From positions 34,563,501-34,627,500 of the forward strand of contig NC_073340.2 of assembly GCF_027580225.2 (NCBI RefSeq): a stretch of DNA of 64,000 nt, in the 5' to 3' direction. Under the pieces are notes generated by a model. The model was not told the origin of the DNA, did not search any database, and saw only the letters and a list, made by a program, of their open reading frames with translations. Source of the stretch: Misgurnus anguillicaudatus (Eukaryota > Chordata > Actinopteri > Cypriniformes > Cobitidae). The position numbers and the translations under genes were made by a program. Positions 44,742-57,030 of this stretch are shown one piece after another; the stretch's first letter is position 1; every line of letters begins with the position of its first letter.

Positions 44742-44847
44742 AAAAGGGACATATCATCAAAATCTGACTTTCTTCATGTTTAAGTGCTATAATTGGATCC
44801 CCAGTGCTTCTATCAACCTAGAAAAAGTGAAAAAGAACAACCCACAC
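44742..44847. mobile_element. Fragment of an AAAAGGGACATATCAT repeat
   Basis: Begins AAAAGGGACATATCATCAAA and contains AGTGCTATAATTGGATCCCC. Only the left end of what is normally a longer interspersed repeat is present. Confidence 0.5.
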
Positions 44848-45340
44848 GGCAAAAAATTACTTTATGGTATTTTTGTCTTGTTTTTAGTACAAATATCTAA
44901 AAATTATTGATGCGCAAAATGACCTAAGAAAAGAAAAATATTAAATTTAAGTGAATTTGTGCATACAACAAGCAATGGCAAGCAAATTCTTCTTGAATTA
45001 AGCATTTAAGACAAAAGTTCATTTTTCTTTTTTTTTTGGCTTATTTTATGCACAAATTCACTTACATTTAATATTTTTGTGCAGTGTGCATTGCAAAAAA
45101 TTATTTTCAAAATGTTTGTCTTGTTTTCAGTAAAATATCTAAAAATTCTTAAAGATGCTTTTTCTTGATGAGCAAAACGACCCAAGAAAATAAGTCTAGT
45201 TTTTAGACCAAAAATATCAAATATAAGTGATTTTGTGCCTAAAACAAGCAAAAAAAATCTGCCAATGGGGTAAGCAAATTTTTCTTGAAATTTTTCTTGA
45301 ATTTAGTGTTTAAGAAAAATGTTCAAGATTTTTTTGAGAG
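44848..45340. mobile_element. CACTGCAAAAAA-type MITE, copies 4 and 5
   Basis: Two partial copies in tandem, at about 44848-45086 (GGCAAAAAATTACTTTATGG to TTTTTGTGCAGTG) and 45091-45340 (CATTGCAAAAAATTATTTTC onward, right end missing). Confidence 0.6.
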
Positions 45341-45368
45341 AATGGCAAACCATTCTCTGCATGCATAT

Positions 45369-46418
45369 TAGGGCTGGGATAAACGATTATTTTTTTAAAC
45401 GATTAATCTAGCGATTATTTTTTCGATGCATCGATTCATCTAACGATTCATTTTATCAGTCCGATTCGACTTCGATTCGATTCGATTCTCGATTATCTCC
45501 CCATTAATTAACTAATAGCAATTTATACATGTTGATTTACATATCTGAATGTAAACATTTCAATATATGTTCATTGCTCTTAAAATTTCAAAATAAAAAA
45601 GACTATACAAGTGCAAAATACTGCATTCTTAGTCAGAGGTAGCATTCAATAAAGCGTTGGCAGCTCATACTGTGTAGTTTAGTAACAGTATAAAAAATCT
45701 CAAGTTCAAATTACTTTATTTTACATGCATTTATGAGCAAAACCTCTTCAATGTGCCTTTTGATGGTCAGTGTAACTTTTATAACTTGATTTGTTTAATC
45801 CACATTGTTTTCGTGCTGTTCTAGTCCATTTAATGACAGATATAAACACAATTATAGACTTAAGAAGCACATATATTATTAAATCTCTTTCTCTTAAGTT
45901 TGTTAAGATAGACTAGGACTCATTTACTGCTGGACAGAGAGTGAATGAAAGCGCAGTCTTCTGGCAACAGTGACATATTTCATTGCTTTCTGTTAAATTG
46001 CTCAAAGTCATGACTGTTTAAAACACACTTCACATTCATGATTTTAAGGTAAAATGACACTTTTTCGCGTCAATCCACGAGCATTTAAACCATAAACAAA
46101 GCACTTTCACTTTAATTGAGCATGAGCAGCGCAGCAGAACTGACGCAGAAACGATTGCAGCACTGTTGCTACAGAGCCGCGAGCTCGCGCTGCTCATGCG
46201 GCGGGGTGCATGCTTGTTAACATGGGGGCTGAAAAAAACACACGCCGCACGTACTGCTCACACTTGCTGTGTGAAACCGGCTTGGACTGAAGCCACTCGC
46301 ATTGCTACTATTCTACGGCGCCGCCTTTTTGGGTCTGACGAATCGACGCGCATATTTTGTGTCGACGTATTTTTTGCGTCGATGCCGTCGATTACGTCGA
46401 CGCGTTGTCCCAGCCCTA
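45369..46418. mobile_element. hAT element with 8-bp target duplication, 1050 bp
   Basis: Ends TAGGGCTGGGATAAACGATT and CGCGTTGTCCCAGCCCTA are inverted; exact ATGCATAT on both sides (45361-45368, 46419-46426). Subterminal ATCGATT/GTCGACG-rich repeats flank an AT-rich centre. No transposase frame; the 101-codon frame at 46166-46471 is not one. Confidence 0.92.
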
Positions 46419-46452
46419 ATGCATATTTTAAATATTTAAAATCAAAATGTGT

Positions 46453-46612
46453 GAATGTTAACATTAGTTAATGCACAAAAAACTAACATGAACAATTGTA
46501 TTGGCATTAACTAAAACTAACAAAGATTAATATATGCTGAAACTATATTGTTCATCGTTAGTTCAGCTAATGCATTTACTAATGTTATCAAATACAACCT
46601 AAAGTGTTAGCT
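46453..46612. mobile_element. Decayed MITE, TTAACATTAGTTAATG family
   Basis: AACATTAGTTAATGCACAAA to GCATTTACTAATGTTATCAA, the interior of the family represented intact at 1918-2235. Confidence 0.6.
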
Positions 46613-46696
46613 TTAAAGTATTTTTAGCAGTATTAATCATTCTCCACTTACATTGTATACTGTTAGAAAAAGAGATTGAAAACTCTACTTTTTCTT

Positions 46697-46975
46697 TCAC
46701 TGGGATGGTACCCTCAAAGGTCCATTTTTGTACCTTTATGAGTATACAACACACTGAAAAGTTGCACCTTTTTGGTTTTTTAAAAGACCTTTAAGACAAG
46801 TTAAATGTTACAGTTAAAAAAAACTTTAACTGTACCTTTAAAGTTGCACAATAGGTTCTTAAATACAGTAATATACCTCAAAATGTACATTGTATTATGT
46901 TTTGTATAGGCTTACCTGTAAAGGTACAAAATGGAACCTTAGGGTACTGAAAGGGTACAGTTTTCCAAGAGTATA
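46697..46975. mobile_element. GTACCTTT-family element
   Basis: ACTGGGATGGTACCCTCAAA at the left and TTAGGGTACTGAAAGGGTAC at the right in inverse, with TACCTTTAAAGTTGCAC-like motifs inside. Confidence 0.6.
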
Positions 46976-47833
46976 GAAAGTAACAGCCTGAATACTCCAC
47001 TTTAAAAAAACGCGTTTAAAACTGTGTGATGTGAATGATGGCATTTTCTCCCATTTTTGAGTGAACCAGATATTAAAAAGTGTGCAAACCTGGCAAACAC
47101 CTGTATTTTAATCTGATGTTGAGCATAAGTGAGATAAATCTTGGGAAGTGTCTCAGGAGAACTAAACAGTGCCGTAGATAGCAAGTGTCAAAGTGACATG
47201 AGCTCCCCTGGCCATGTGAAAAGGCAAAACTCCCTGAAGTCGACAAGCAAAAGACAAGAAATCAAATTTAGCAGCTCCCTTTGAAGCAAAGGAGAGGATT
47301 AACAGCAATCTAATTACACGCAGACCGGAGAAAATACTCAACATGAGGGAGCAGAAATCTCTCTAGTGAAAGAATCCTCAGCTCAGGTGGATAAATGAAT
47401 CGAGACGTAGCACAGTTAGAGGATCATGATATTATCTACTCAATGTTTACCTGATTCATTGCAGCCAATTGATTCTTTTGGACAACTGGTTTCAATTAAC
47501 CTGTTCAAACTACTTAAAGAAAGTTTAACACACTTGAATTGATTCTCACGATGGTCAAAATCTTTTAATTCAAATGATTGTAGAAAAAAATCTGAACTAC
47601 ATATGGAAAAAAGAAAATTAATTGGAAAAGCTTAACTAGATTATTTTCATATTTGCATTTTATTATAGTTTATTGCTTTACGGTTATGCTACAAAGTAAT
47701 CAATAAAATGAGCAGGTGTGTCTAAACTTTTAAAAATAATACATCCCACCTTCACATTATCAAAAACATTGCCCATCCTGTTTATTCAGGTAATTTTATT
47801 GGTAATTTCTCAAAGATTTGTTTGACTATAGTT

Positions 47834-47901
<68 letters not shown>

Positions 47902-48220
47902 ATAAACCCACCCTTGTTTACAGATGACAAACAGAATGGCGTTACATCCACGTAAATCATGCTAATAGAGTTCAGTCTGAAGAAGCCAAAGTGGTCTACT
48001 TAGCATAATACGCCAGGGAGGAGAAATCTCATGACAGAAAACACAAGAGCTCAGACCTCTGCTCTTCAATCTCACCACCAGCATAACAACATCAGACCAA
48101 GCTTCGTCCCTATACTAAACACTCAGGGGCATGTATTTTGAAAAAAAAATAGGATAAATATATTAAACTGCAAAAATCAAACTCTTACCAGAAACTTTAA
48201 ACTCTGATCTGAGTTTTTTG
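46976..48220. other. Intron 3, no gene seen
   Basis: AT-rich, with a long TG microsatellite at 47836-47899. No coding or RNA feature recognised. Confidence 0.45.
47836..47899. repeat. (GT)32 microsatellite
   Basis: An uninterrupted GT run of 64 bp. Confidence 0.97.
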
Positions 48221-49488
48221 TAGAGACCAATACTGATTTTTTTTAAATGGATACCGATACCAAATATTTGGATGCTTACGTGCCGATAACCGGTATGCTG
48301 AACTGATTTTTATTTACTGTTATACAACTGTTTTTGACACAATTAATACAACACTACTGAACTGAACAACCCCTTATAATAATAATCACAATCACTCCCT
48401 CTTTGCATATAAAGTAATAAATAGAGGGGTCTGAAAGAGTGAAGAATATCATTGAAAAAAATGATTCATTCAATTTACTCAATTTTTTAAGGTAAGTGGT
48501 TGCAATCAGTTTATTTAAGCTACTTTTAAACAAAAGTTTTTTGTTTTGTTTGTTTTTTCTATTATGTTTGCTGTTGTTGTTGTTTAAATGTAGCTTAAAT
48601 AAATTGATTGCGACCACTTACCTTAAAAAAAACGAGTAAATTGAATGAATCTTTTTTTTCAGTCTAATATGAATTTAATATATATTATCACTGAAATAAT
48701 ACATTGTCAGGAAAGTAACAAACAAAACAGCTTATATGTCTTTGAATTTTTTTAGTGGTATTTTATGTCAAAATAATAAATATTTAGTTGGTTACGTTTA
48801 TGAAATGGCTGTTGACAAAGCGCTGTTTATCTATGCTTTTACTCGCACATTAACTGTATCAAACTGCGACAGCTGGTGGAGGTAATAATTAATTAATTAA
48901 TATCCACAAACGTTTATTTAGATGTTTTAGCAAAATAATGTTTATCTTGTAAATGTTAATATAATTTAGTGTAAATCTTGTTAAAAGTTTGCTACATGGT
49001 GGCTGTGCTTCAGTCTTCGACCTGTTAATTGAACAGCAATATGAACGTTATTTTACAAGGCTACTAATAAATATAAATAATAGAAAAACTCATTTAATTC
49101 AGAGTTTTAATTTCACCAAGCATTCATTTATGACTGTTTTATTCATGCTAAGCTACGTTGTTATTGGGACAGGATTTGATGGATTAGTTTATGTGACTCT
49201 GCGTTTGTCTTAATTTCTTAGCCAAGCTGCATACATGCATCAGGCATTTATAACACATCTCATTTGTGCATTATGTCTGTTATGTTAAATAAGTTGATTA
49301 ATTAAAGCAAAGTAAGTATACTCAAAGTCCTTTTAATGAAGTCGCGTCACTCCGCCGTCATATTTGCTGTGCACGTTGCAGTTGCTGTGACGAAATGGCG
49401 GCGTTTATCGTCAATCCGATATTACAAATCCGATATCCGATATATATCGGGGAAAATATCAGGAAGCAGATATATTGGTCGATCTCTA
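48221..49488. mobile_element. hAT-like element, TAGAGA(C/T) ends, decayed
   Basis: Left TAGAGACCAATACTGATTTT, with GATACCGATACC following; right GATATATTGGTCGATCTCTA, preceded by ATCCGATATCCGATATATAT. The flanks are T-rich and do not give an exact 8-bp duplication. Confidence 0.65.
48463..48651. mobile_element. Palindromic MITE nested in the 48.2-kb hAT
   Basis: GATTCATTCAATTTACTCAA ... GTAAGTGGTTGCAATCAGTT and their inverses GATTGCGACCACTTAC ... GAGTAAATTGAATGAATC. Inverted arms of about 60-70 bp around a TTG-rich loop. Confidence 0.8.
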
Positions 49489-51324
49489 GCATTTTTTTTA
49501 CATTGTGTTGTATATGTGAAGTTACACTCCTACAGGTCAGAAAATGTTAACGCAGTTAAATGTGTAAGTTAAAACTGAAAGTATATTTGAATTAGCTATG
49601 ACATTTAACCTTTGAGAACCTACAGGTTCAAATTTGGCCACTGTTAATTACTTCGTGTGGACTTTCGGTCTCGTGGCCTTAAATTGCGCATACTCAACCT
49701 ACGAATCCGTAGGGTGTCCCATCTGTCATTTTTACGCTCCGAAGTGTGCTCATCAGCGCCCCCTTTGCACCCTTGATGTAGTCTTCAGTGAAGCCCGCAC
49801 TGCTGCAGGCTCCACACACTTTACCAACCCATAAGTCCTTCAAAAAGAGTAATCAGACGACGGATGGGAGAAGGTCACCACTTCTCTTTCTATTTCCATC
49901 GTGACACTCGAGTCTGTCCCAAAATATGACTCGTGGACTGCACTACATGATGTCATTAAAGTGTGGACTCTGAGGAAGTCCACAAGTCCGTTGTGTGCCA
50001 TTTGGAACTTAGATGTAATAAAACCGGAAATAAGGGCGGGACATATTGAGTGGCTCCTCCCACTTTTAAAATAGCCAATAGAGTTTAGTTAACCTCACAG
50101 CCTGGAGTCTTTCAAACTCAATGTGATTCTGTCATCCATATAACTTCGAGCAGAGCAGCTGTCAATGTATACAGAAGACAGCAAAATAGCTGAATAGAGA
50201 TTTTACAGGCCTAACCTTCTCACATCGCTCTGCATTTTTACTTTCCTCTTACACCTCTCATTTCCTGCATCATTATCCCTCCATCAGTTCAGTTCAGCTC
50301 TCCGCATCAATTCTGCGGCTTTCATTCCCCCTTAAGAAAGGATTCTGCCGGTCTGCCCGTGGCGGACGTGCCTAACGTTATTCATGTGAAAAGTAGACGG
50401 AGAGAGTTTCAATTAATTTCTTTTCTTTTTTCCTCGGGTGATCACTAAACTCAGGAGAGGAAACATACCGTGTAGCTATAGCGAGGACTTAAAAGTGTTT
50501 CATTTATTTGAAGCCTAGCCGCTGAAAACTCTTCTTCCGAGCTTTGTTCGCCTGGTAGCCGTGTCATCGCATTTCATCACGCTAGGCTGCTTTTCTTAAT
50601 GTGGCGGTCCGACTGGGATAGAGATCTCTAAGGGTCTATTAGGTGAGAGATAACCGTGTTTAATAGGCAGAGCTTAATGGAGTCACAAAAACAAATCCAG
50701 ACTTAAGTGCTTGGTTTGTGAACAGGGGGATAATGCATGCTAAACCGTAGTGCTCATGCAGGAGAGCCGGGTTCGAATATGCAGTGTGGACCCTCCGATT
50801 AATCAGAATTGAGTTTTGCTTTTAATGTTTGATTCAAACGATTATGAAAATGAGATTTTTAAGGTAAAGTGAATATTGTGCTGCACAATATTTATGGGAA
50901 TTTATGGGAATTATTTGGAAACTTATATAAACTATGTCATATACAAACATAAACATTTTGTTTGGTCATAAGCAGACATGCATGCAAGGTAATACAGATT
51001 TGGAGGAATTCTGATACTTACGCTCATTAAGCCATGGATTTATTTGATCAAAAGTCCTTCAGTTTTAATGATCTCTGAAGGATTGTTTTTAAAAATAAAT
51101 GAAGACTTTATGAGCATAAGAATGTAGAAGAGCAGCTACATGATAGCTAGCCTCATAAATGTTCAATAAAATAGTGCTAGCTTGCTTTTAGATATCTGAT
51201 TTCCTGCCTTCAAGAAATGATCTGTGCATGTTATGGAAGAACGAGAGCTCATGCAGGGGGTGTGGCCTCAATGGGCCTTCAGTAAGCAGTGTGCTGTGTA
51301 CATGTGACTGAGACTTTTACTGAG
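49489..51324. other. Intron 3, no gene seen
   Basis: 49640-50020 includes CpG-containing, possibly transposon-derived sequence (TCCCAAAATATGACTCGTGG). 50220-50600 is balanced and repeat-free by eye. No recognisable coding sequence. Confidence 0.4.
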
Positions 51325-52880
51325 ACTGAGTTTTTACTGTCTGGCCTGAGTGGATGCTTCAGTATTTTATAAGTTGGGTAAGAGCGCCACCTGGTGGATA
51401 CTAGCAGAAATATGGATTGCCATAAAAACTCGTCATTGGCAGGGAAGCGTTTTTCTTTATTGTCAAGTTGACTCGTCAATGGTGGAGAAAGAGTTAACTA
51501 CATTTAAGTTCACTGTTGTAGGCAATTGTGCAATTTTGTCAAATTCCCAGTTTATTCCCATTAATTCCCATATAGTCCTGTTAATTCCCATGGAAAGTTT
51601 CCAGCCTTGAAAATTCCCAGAATTTGGCATCATTAGTTATAAATGCAGTGTGAATAAATCAATGCAATCTGATGTTGAATCAATGTTGTTGTGACGTTCT
51701 TGTTGATTGTGATAAAGTAGCAACTTTGAGGAGAAAGACGAGAAAGAGCTGGAGCATTAAAAGTGCAAGACGAAGTGAAGAGCAATAAATTGTATAGTGT
51801 TGTATAGTTTCGCTTTATATAACACAAATCAATTTTCAAAACATAGACTGAGTTTTTACTGTTTGGCCTTAGTGGATGCTTCAGTATTTTATAAGTTGGG
51901 TAAGAGCCCCACCTGGTGGAATTGGCGGAAATATGGATCGCCGTAAAAACTCGTCATTGGCAGGGAAACATTTTCTTTATTGTCGAGTTGACTTGTCAAT
52001 GGCGGGGAAAGAGTTAACTACATTTAAGCTTCCTGTTGTAGGCAACTGTGCAATTTTTGTCAAATTCCCAGTTTATTCCCATAAATTTCCATATATTCCC
52101 GTTAATTCCCATGGAAAGTTACCAGCCTTAAAAAATTACCAGAATTTTGCAACCTAGTTATAAATGCAGTGTGAATAAATCAATGCAGCATTGGATGTTG
52201 AATCAATGTTGTTGTGACGTGCTGCTTGCTCACAATACAGTAACAACTTTGACAAGAAAGAAGAGAAAGAGCCGGAGCATTAAAAGTGCAAGAGTAAGTC
52301 AAGAGCAATAAACTTGTATAGTGTTGTAAAGCCTCGCTTTATATAACACAGATCAATTTTCAAAACATAGACTGAGTTTTTACTGTTTGGCCTTAGTGGA
52401 TGCTTCAGTGTTTTATAAGTTGGGTAAGGGCGCCACCTGGTGGATAGTACCGGAAATATGGATTGCCGTAAAATCTCGTCATTGGAGGGAAGCATTTTTC
52501 TTTATTGTCGAGTTAACTCTTCAATAGCGGGGAAAGAGTTAACTACATTTAAGTTCCCTGTTGTAGGCAACAATGCAATTTTGTCTGTTTATTCCCATTA
52601 ATTGCCATATATTCCTGTTAATTCCCATGAAATTTTCCAGCCATGAAAATTCCCAGAATTTTGCAACCCTAGTTATAAATGCAGTGTGAATAAATCAATG
52701 CAGTGTGTGATGATGTTGATGAATCGATGTTGTTGTGACGTGATGCTTGCTCGTGATACAGTAACAACTTTGACAAGAAAGACGAGAAAGAGCCGGAGCA
52801 TTAAAAGTGCAAGAGCAATAAACTTGTTTAGTGTTGTATAGTCTTGCTTTAGATACTGTAACACAGATCAATTTTGAAGT
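51325..52880. repeat. Tandem triplication of a 523-bp unit
   Basis: Units start with GACTGAGTTTTTACTGT at about 51325, 51846 and 52370. Each goes through GCGCCACCTGGTGGATA, CTCGTCATTGGCAGGGAA, TTCCCAGTTTATTCCCAT and GGAGCATTAAAAGTGCAAGA. The third unit ends near 52880. Units differ by scattered substitutions and short gaps. Confidence 0.92.
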
Positions 52881-54145
52881 TCCTCGACAGTATTTCGTGA
52901 TCCATTGTTGTTCTATGTGAATTATAAGATCCATCTATCTCCATATCAATGATATTCATGGGGCCTCAAAACAAACTCTACAGTGCTACCGTTATGGCCC
53001 AACGACAGTTTGAAGCAAATCTTCCTGATAACAGTTAGTTCATGTTGACATTTATAGCCAGCTACCCAAAATAACTGGTTTAAGACATCTGAAGATAACT
53101 CTCTCTCTAGACTACTGATGTTTGATACGGACATAACAAACGCACCGTGTGCTTACAATGCACCGGCCACTTCTGTAAGTGTCAGCGATAGCTTCTGCCC
53201 CCCGTTTCTCGCATATAGACAGACATGAATGAGTCTCTCTCGCCCTCAAGCACAGACCCAAACAAGACGAAGGAAGGAAATGAAAGAGTCATTTTCAGAC
53301 TTTCCTTTGTGACAGCCATTTGTAATAAAGCACATTAAAGGGGCTTGTTAAGGCGTGTGAGAAATGTATTACACCTCAACACACAGACAGAGAAAGAAAG
53401 AGAGAAAGGTAGAGAAAGAAGAATGAATGAATGTTTTATTAAAAGCTCCTGCGAGTGGCTTTCTCACCGAGATGATTATCTGGACACACTGTTCCTCTGC
53501 TAATGAGCTTGAGATAGCAGACTTCCTTCACTGAAACCACATTTCTCCAGTGAAAGACCTCGACCCGCTGGTTTTTTCAGCGTCTCTGTGTTCCTACGAG
53601 CGATGTCAGTTATGCACTGCAGGCTTGCAGATCTGCTTGGATGAGCGGAGAGAAATATGACAGACGGCAGAAGGTCTTGTAAAACGATTCTCAACGAAAG
53701 CAGTGCGCGAGAGAGAGAGAGAGAGAAAGAAAGAGCCAGCGGCGTGCGGCCCGGTGTTTACTCACAGACGCAGATGATGAGAGGGCATCTGGTGCTAATG
53801 AGAGACAGATTCACTTTCACTCGAGCGTCAGTCCGGTGTCGCTTCCAAAAGCACACAAACACAACAGACTGCCAAATCCGACTAACAAAACAAGCTAACA
53901 AATCTTTGCAGCTATGTACATTTAATCCTTGATATTTACTGTGTTTGCAAATATTTACCTTACGTCTGAAATGACTCAAAAAGTTTTTTTTTCACCTAGT
54001 GATAGGATCTACTTACCAAATGTGACCCTGGTCGTGAATCGCATAGGTATATTTGTAGAAAAAGCTAAAAATACATTATCCATAATCATGCCAAAATTCA
54101 TTATTATATTATGTAAAAACCATGCTCCGTTCCATGAAGATATTT
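52881..54145. other. Intron 3, no gene seen
   Basis: GA-rich runs at 53387-53420 and 53710-53735. 53440-53700 is unique-looking. No recognisable gene. Confidence 0.4.
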
Positions 54146-54164
54146 TATTTCCTATACTGTAAAT

Positions 54165-54490
54165 TAGGGATGGGCGATAATTTGCATATGATTGTCATTG
54201 CGTATTTCGTCAGTAAAGCCCGTTCCTTGAATAGAAGTAAATCAGCTGCTTTCAGATGGAACGGCATTTACTACACAAAGCTGTAGTTCACTTACAATCA
54301 GGGCAATTTCGCATTATCGCGGACGTATCACCTGCGATATGTATGTGATATGGCAAAGCTTGTCAGTGAACTACGGCTTTGTGTAGTAAATGCCGCTCCA
54401 TCTGAAAGCAGCTGATTTACTTCTAATCAAGGAACCGGCTTTACTGACGAGATGCGCATGATATAGCATGCGATTTATCGCCCATCCCTA
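54165..54490. mobile_element. hAT-like palindromic MITE, copy 1 (326 bp)
   Basis: Ends TAGGGATGGGCGATAATTTG and CGATTTATCGCCCATCCCTA; exact CTGTAAAT on both sides (54157-54164, 54491-54498). The arms pair over more than 100 bp (AGTAAATCAGCTGCTTTCAG and its inverse). Confidence 0.93.
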
Positions 54491-54530
54491 CTGTAAATAT
54501 TTTAAAACTATTTTTGTGAGTGGATGCAGC

Positions 54531-54700
54531 AATTATTAAGACATTTGACAAGTTAGGTGTGCGGTATACTCAAAAATAATCAACACCTATGGAACATTTC
54601 TCAGCCAACCAGATTACAGAATTGAACAGGCCTGTGGTATAATGGAAGATATTTTTTGACAACCAAAAAAATTCAAAGTGAGTCAAGAACAGGTTGATTT
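54531..54700. repeat. Fragment of the GACAAGTTAGGTGTGCGG repeat
   Basis: GACATTTGACAAGTTAGGTG to CAAGAACAGGTTGATTTT. Also present at 56870-57025 and, inverted, around 59200-59310 (GTAAACCGCACACCTAAC). Confidence 0.8.
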
Positions 54701-54727
54701 TTTTTTTTTATTTCCTATACTGTAAAT

Positions 54728-55053
54728 TAGGGATGGGCGATAATTTGCATATGATTGTCATTGCGTATTTCGTCAGTAAAGCCCGTTCATTGAATAGAAG
54801 TAAATCAGCTGCTTTCAGATGGAGCGGCATTTACTACACAAAGCTGTAGTTCACTTACAATCAGGGCAATTTTGCATTATCACGGACGTATCACCTGCGA
54901 TATGTATGTGATATGGCACAGCTTGTCAGTGAATTACGGCTTTGTGTAGTAAATGCCGCTCCATCTGAAAGCAGCTGATTTACTTCTAATCAAGGAACCG
55001 GCTTTACTGACGAGATGCGCATGATATAGTATGCGATTTATCGCCCATCCCTA
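54728..55053. mobile_element. hAT-like palindromic MITE, copy 2 (326 bp), by duplication
   Basis: Same length, same ends and same CTGTAAAT flanks as copy 1. The flanking host sequence is also shared (TTTCCTATACTGTAAAT before, ATTTTAAAACTATTTTTGTG after), so this copy arose by DNA duplication, not by transposition. Confidence 0.93.
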
Positions 55054-55094
55054 CTGTAAATATTTTAAAACTATTTTTGTGAGTGGATGCAGCA

Positions 55095-55622
55095 AAATCG
55101 CGATCAAAATTGGCCAGAAACGCGCCTAAAAAACTTTGCTTTGCTAATCATTCCTTTGGGGATTTCCCATTCAAGTTTAGTTTACATACAGTATGTAAAA
55201 GCTTACAACTTCCCCCATTTAGTCAACAAGGTCATTACAGCCAGAGGCATTATGCCCATGGAAACTGAGGGGCCCTCTCGAATGTTGAGCAAAGGGGATT
55301 TTGCATACAACTTAAAAATCTTTTAAACATCACTTTATTTGTCACTTTGTTTCATTGGCAAAATATGACCATCAGTTCTTAATTTTTCTGAGATTTTCGT
55401 GCATGCTTCATTCTGGATGCAATTAATGATTTATACAAACCCAGACACAACAGCGCTGGCACCAGATTTTCAAATCGTTGTATCTTGGCCAAATATTCCT
55501 ATCCTATTCCAACAAAATGACTAAAAAACAGGTGCGTTGTGGGATAGTTAACGAAGACAAAAAGCTCTTCAGACCCTTACAAAAATGAACCATGGAAAAT
55601 TATAGTAAAAATTTATTAACCA
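55095..55622. other. Intron 3, no gene seen
   Basis: Nothing recognisable. Short + frames at 55083-55326 overlap the end of the duplication and are not coding. Confidence 0.4.
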
Positions 55623-56061
55623 CAGGGTTTCCCGCAGCATGTTGCAGTTCGGGTGGCCCGCCTAAGTAAAACCCTACCGCCTTAACTAGGTCGTCCAAAA
55701 AATAAATAAATAATTAGCTGCACAAAAGGCCATCAAGTGCATCTCGGAGAATAGCACGGAGGCGTTTCACACCCTGAGCGGGCATGCGCGCCACACAGCC
55801 AACTGAGAGAAAGATGTGGTCCGTCACTGTCTGGAGGATAGCCAGTTGATAAAACATCTCGGAGAATAGCGCGGACACGCTTCACACCATGGCCCGAAAT
55901 GGTCCGTCAACTGTCTGGAGGATAGCCAGTTGATAAAACGCGTGTCTGTGAGAACTATTTCTCAATACTATTTCTAAAATATTTTCATCATGACGCTTAC
56001 GCCCCTCCCCTTTGATTGCCACACACCACCTTAACCAACAAATTTTCTGCGGGGAACCCTG
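55623..56061. mobile_element. hAT-like element, CAGGGTTTCCCGCAG ends
   Basis: Left CAGGGTTTCCCGCAGCATG; right TTTTCTGCGGGGAACCCTG, inverted. Inside, a GATAGCCAGTTGATAAAAC / CATCTCGGAGAATAGC stretch is present twice. The target duplication is unclear because another element sits at its right edge. Confidence 0.7.
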
Positions 56062-56064
56062 AAC

Positions 56065-56502
56065 TAGGGATGTGCATTTGTCATTTTTTCATTTTGATTA
56101 ATCCATAGGTTTGAAAAACGAGTACTCGATTAACTGGGGGCGGGGCAATCAAATGGACGGGGGCGTGTACGTCATGGTGAAAATGTATTTTTATTAAAAA
56201 CACTCAAATAAAACTTAATTTTGAAGAAACTATGACAGCAAAATGAACACATACTAGATTATTAATGTTTTTATCAAAAACCTCTAACCGGAAAAGCTGT
56301 GTGATGAAGTGAAACTAAAGGGTTAATAAACACAAACTGATGCACTTTCTATATGACGCACTCTGAATAATATTAGGCCTTTATACAACATAAATGTACA
56401 ACGTGCATCTATCTGCATAAAATGCAAGATCATCGTTTTCATGATCGATCATCGGTGCCACGTTCGAGTACTCGAGCAATCGAGTACTCGTGCCCATCCC
56501 TA
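56065..56502. mobile_element. hAT element, 438 bp
   Basis: Ends TAGGGATGTGCATTTGTCA and GTACTCGTGCCCATCCCTA are inverted; CCCTGAAC / CCCTGCAC flanks (56057-56064, 56503-56510) match at 7 of 8. Internal CGAGTACTCGA palindromes near both ends. Confidence 0.82.
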
Positions 56503-56689
56503 CCCTGCACCATGTTGCCTTTCCTTTTAATTGATTACCATTTGTAAAATTATGGTTTTATTAGACACAAAAAACATGGTTTAACTATAGTTATTGTACC
56601 AAAGCCATGGTTAATTTGTGGTTTAACTGCATGACTTTCTGGTTTTAGTGTTAGTAAAACCATAGTACATTTTCATTCTTTATGGATAT

Positions 56690-57030
56690 TGTATTAAATA
56701 AGTAATGAATAATTGAAGACGGGCTGTTGAATTATAAGAAAATAATGCACACCCAAGGTGGTAATGCGGCACAAAGTGAAGCAGAGTGTGCTTCATTTTC
56801 TTATAATTCAAAAAACCACCATTACCACAAACATTGCTCTGGTGCCTATTATTATTATTATTATTGACATTTGACAAGTTAGGTGTGCGGTTTACTGAAA
56901 AATAATCAACACCTATGGAACATTTCTCAGCCAACCAGATTACAGAATTTAACAGGCCTGTGGTATAATGGAAGATATTTTTTGACAACCAAAAAAAATC
57001 AATGTGTGTCAAGAACAGGTTGATTTTTCT
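56690..57030. repeat. Interspersed repeat related to 59.15-59.45 kb
   Basis: GAATAATTGAAGACGGGCTG, then ATAAGAAAATAATGCACACC, an (ATT)n run at 56846-56866, then GACAAGTTAGGTGTGCGG. Same modules as at 59.2-59.4 kb in inverse order. Confidence 0.7.

Larger units (their letters stand above)
54146..55094 (+). repeat. Spaced direct duplication, 563-bp offset
   Basis: 54146-54530 and about 54709-55094 are nearly identical, with only a handful of differences in about 385 bp. Between them lies about 178 bp whose sequence recurs at 56858-57025. Confidence 0.9.
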
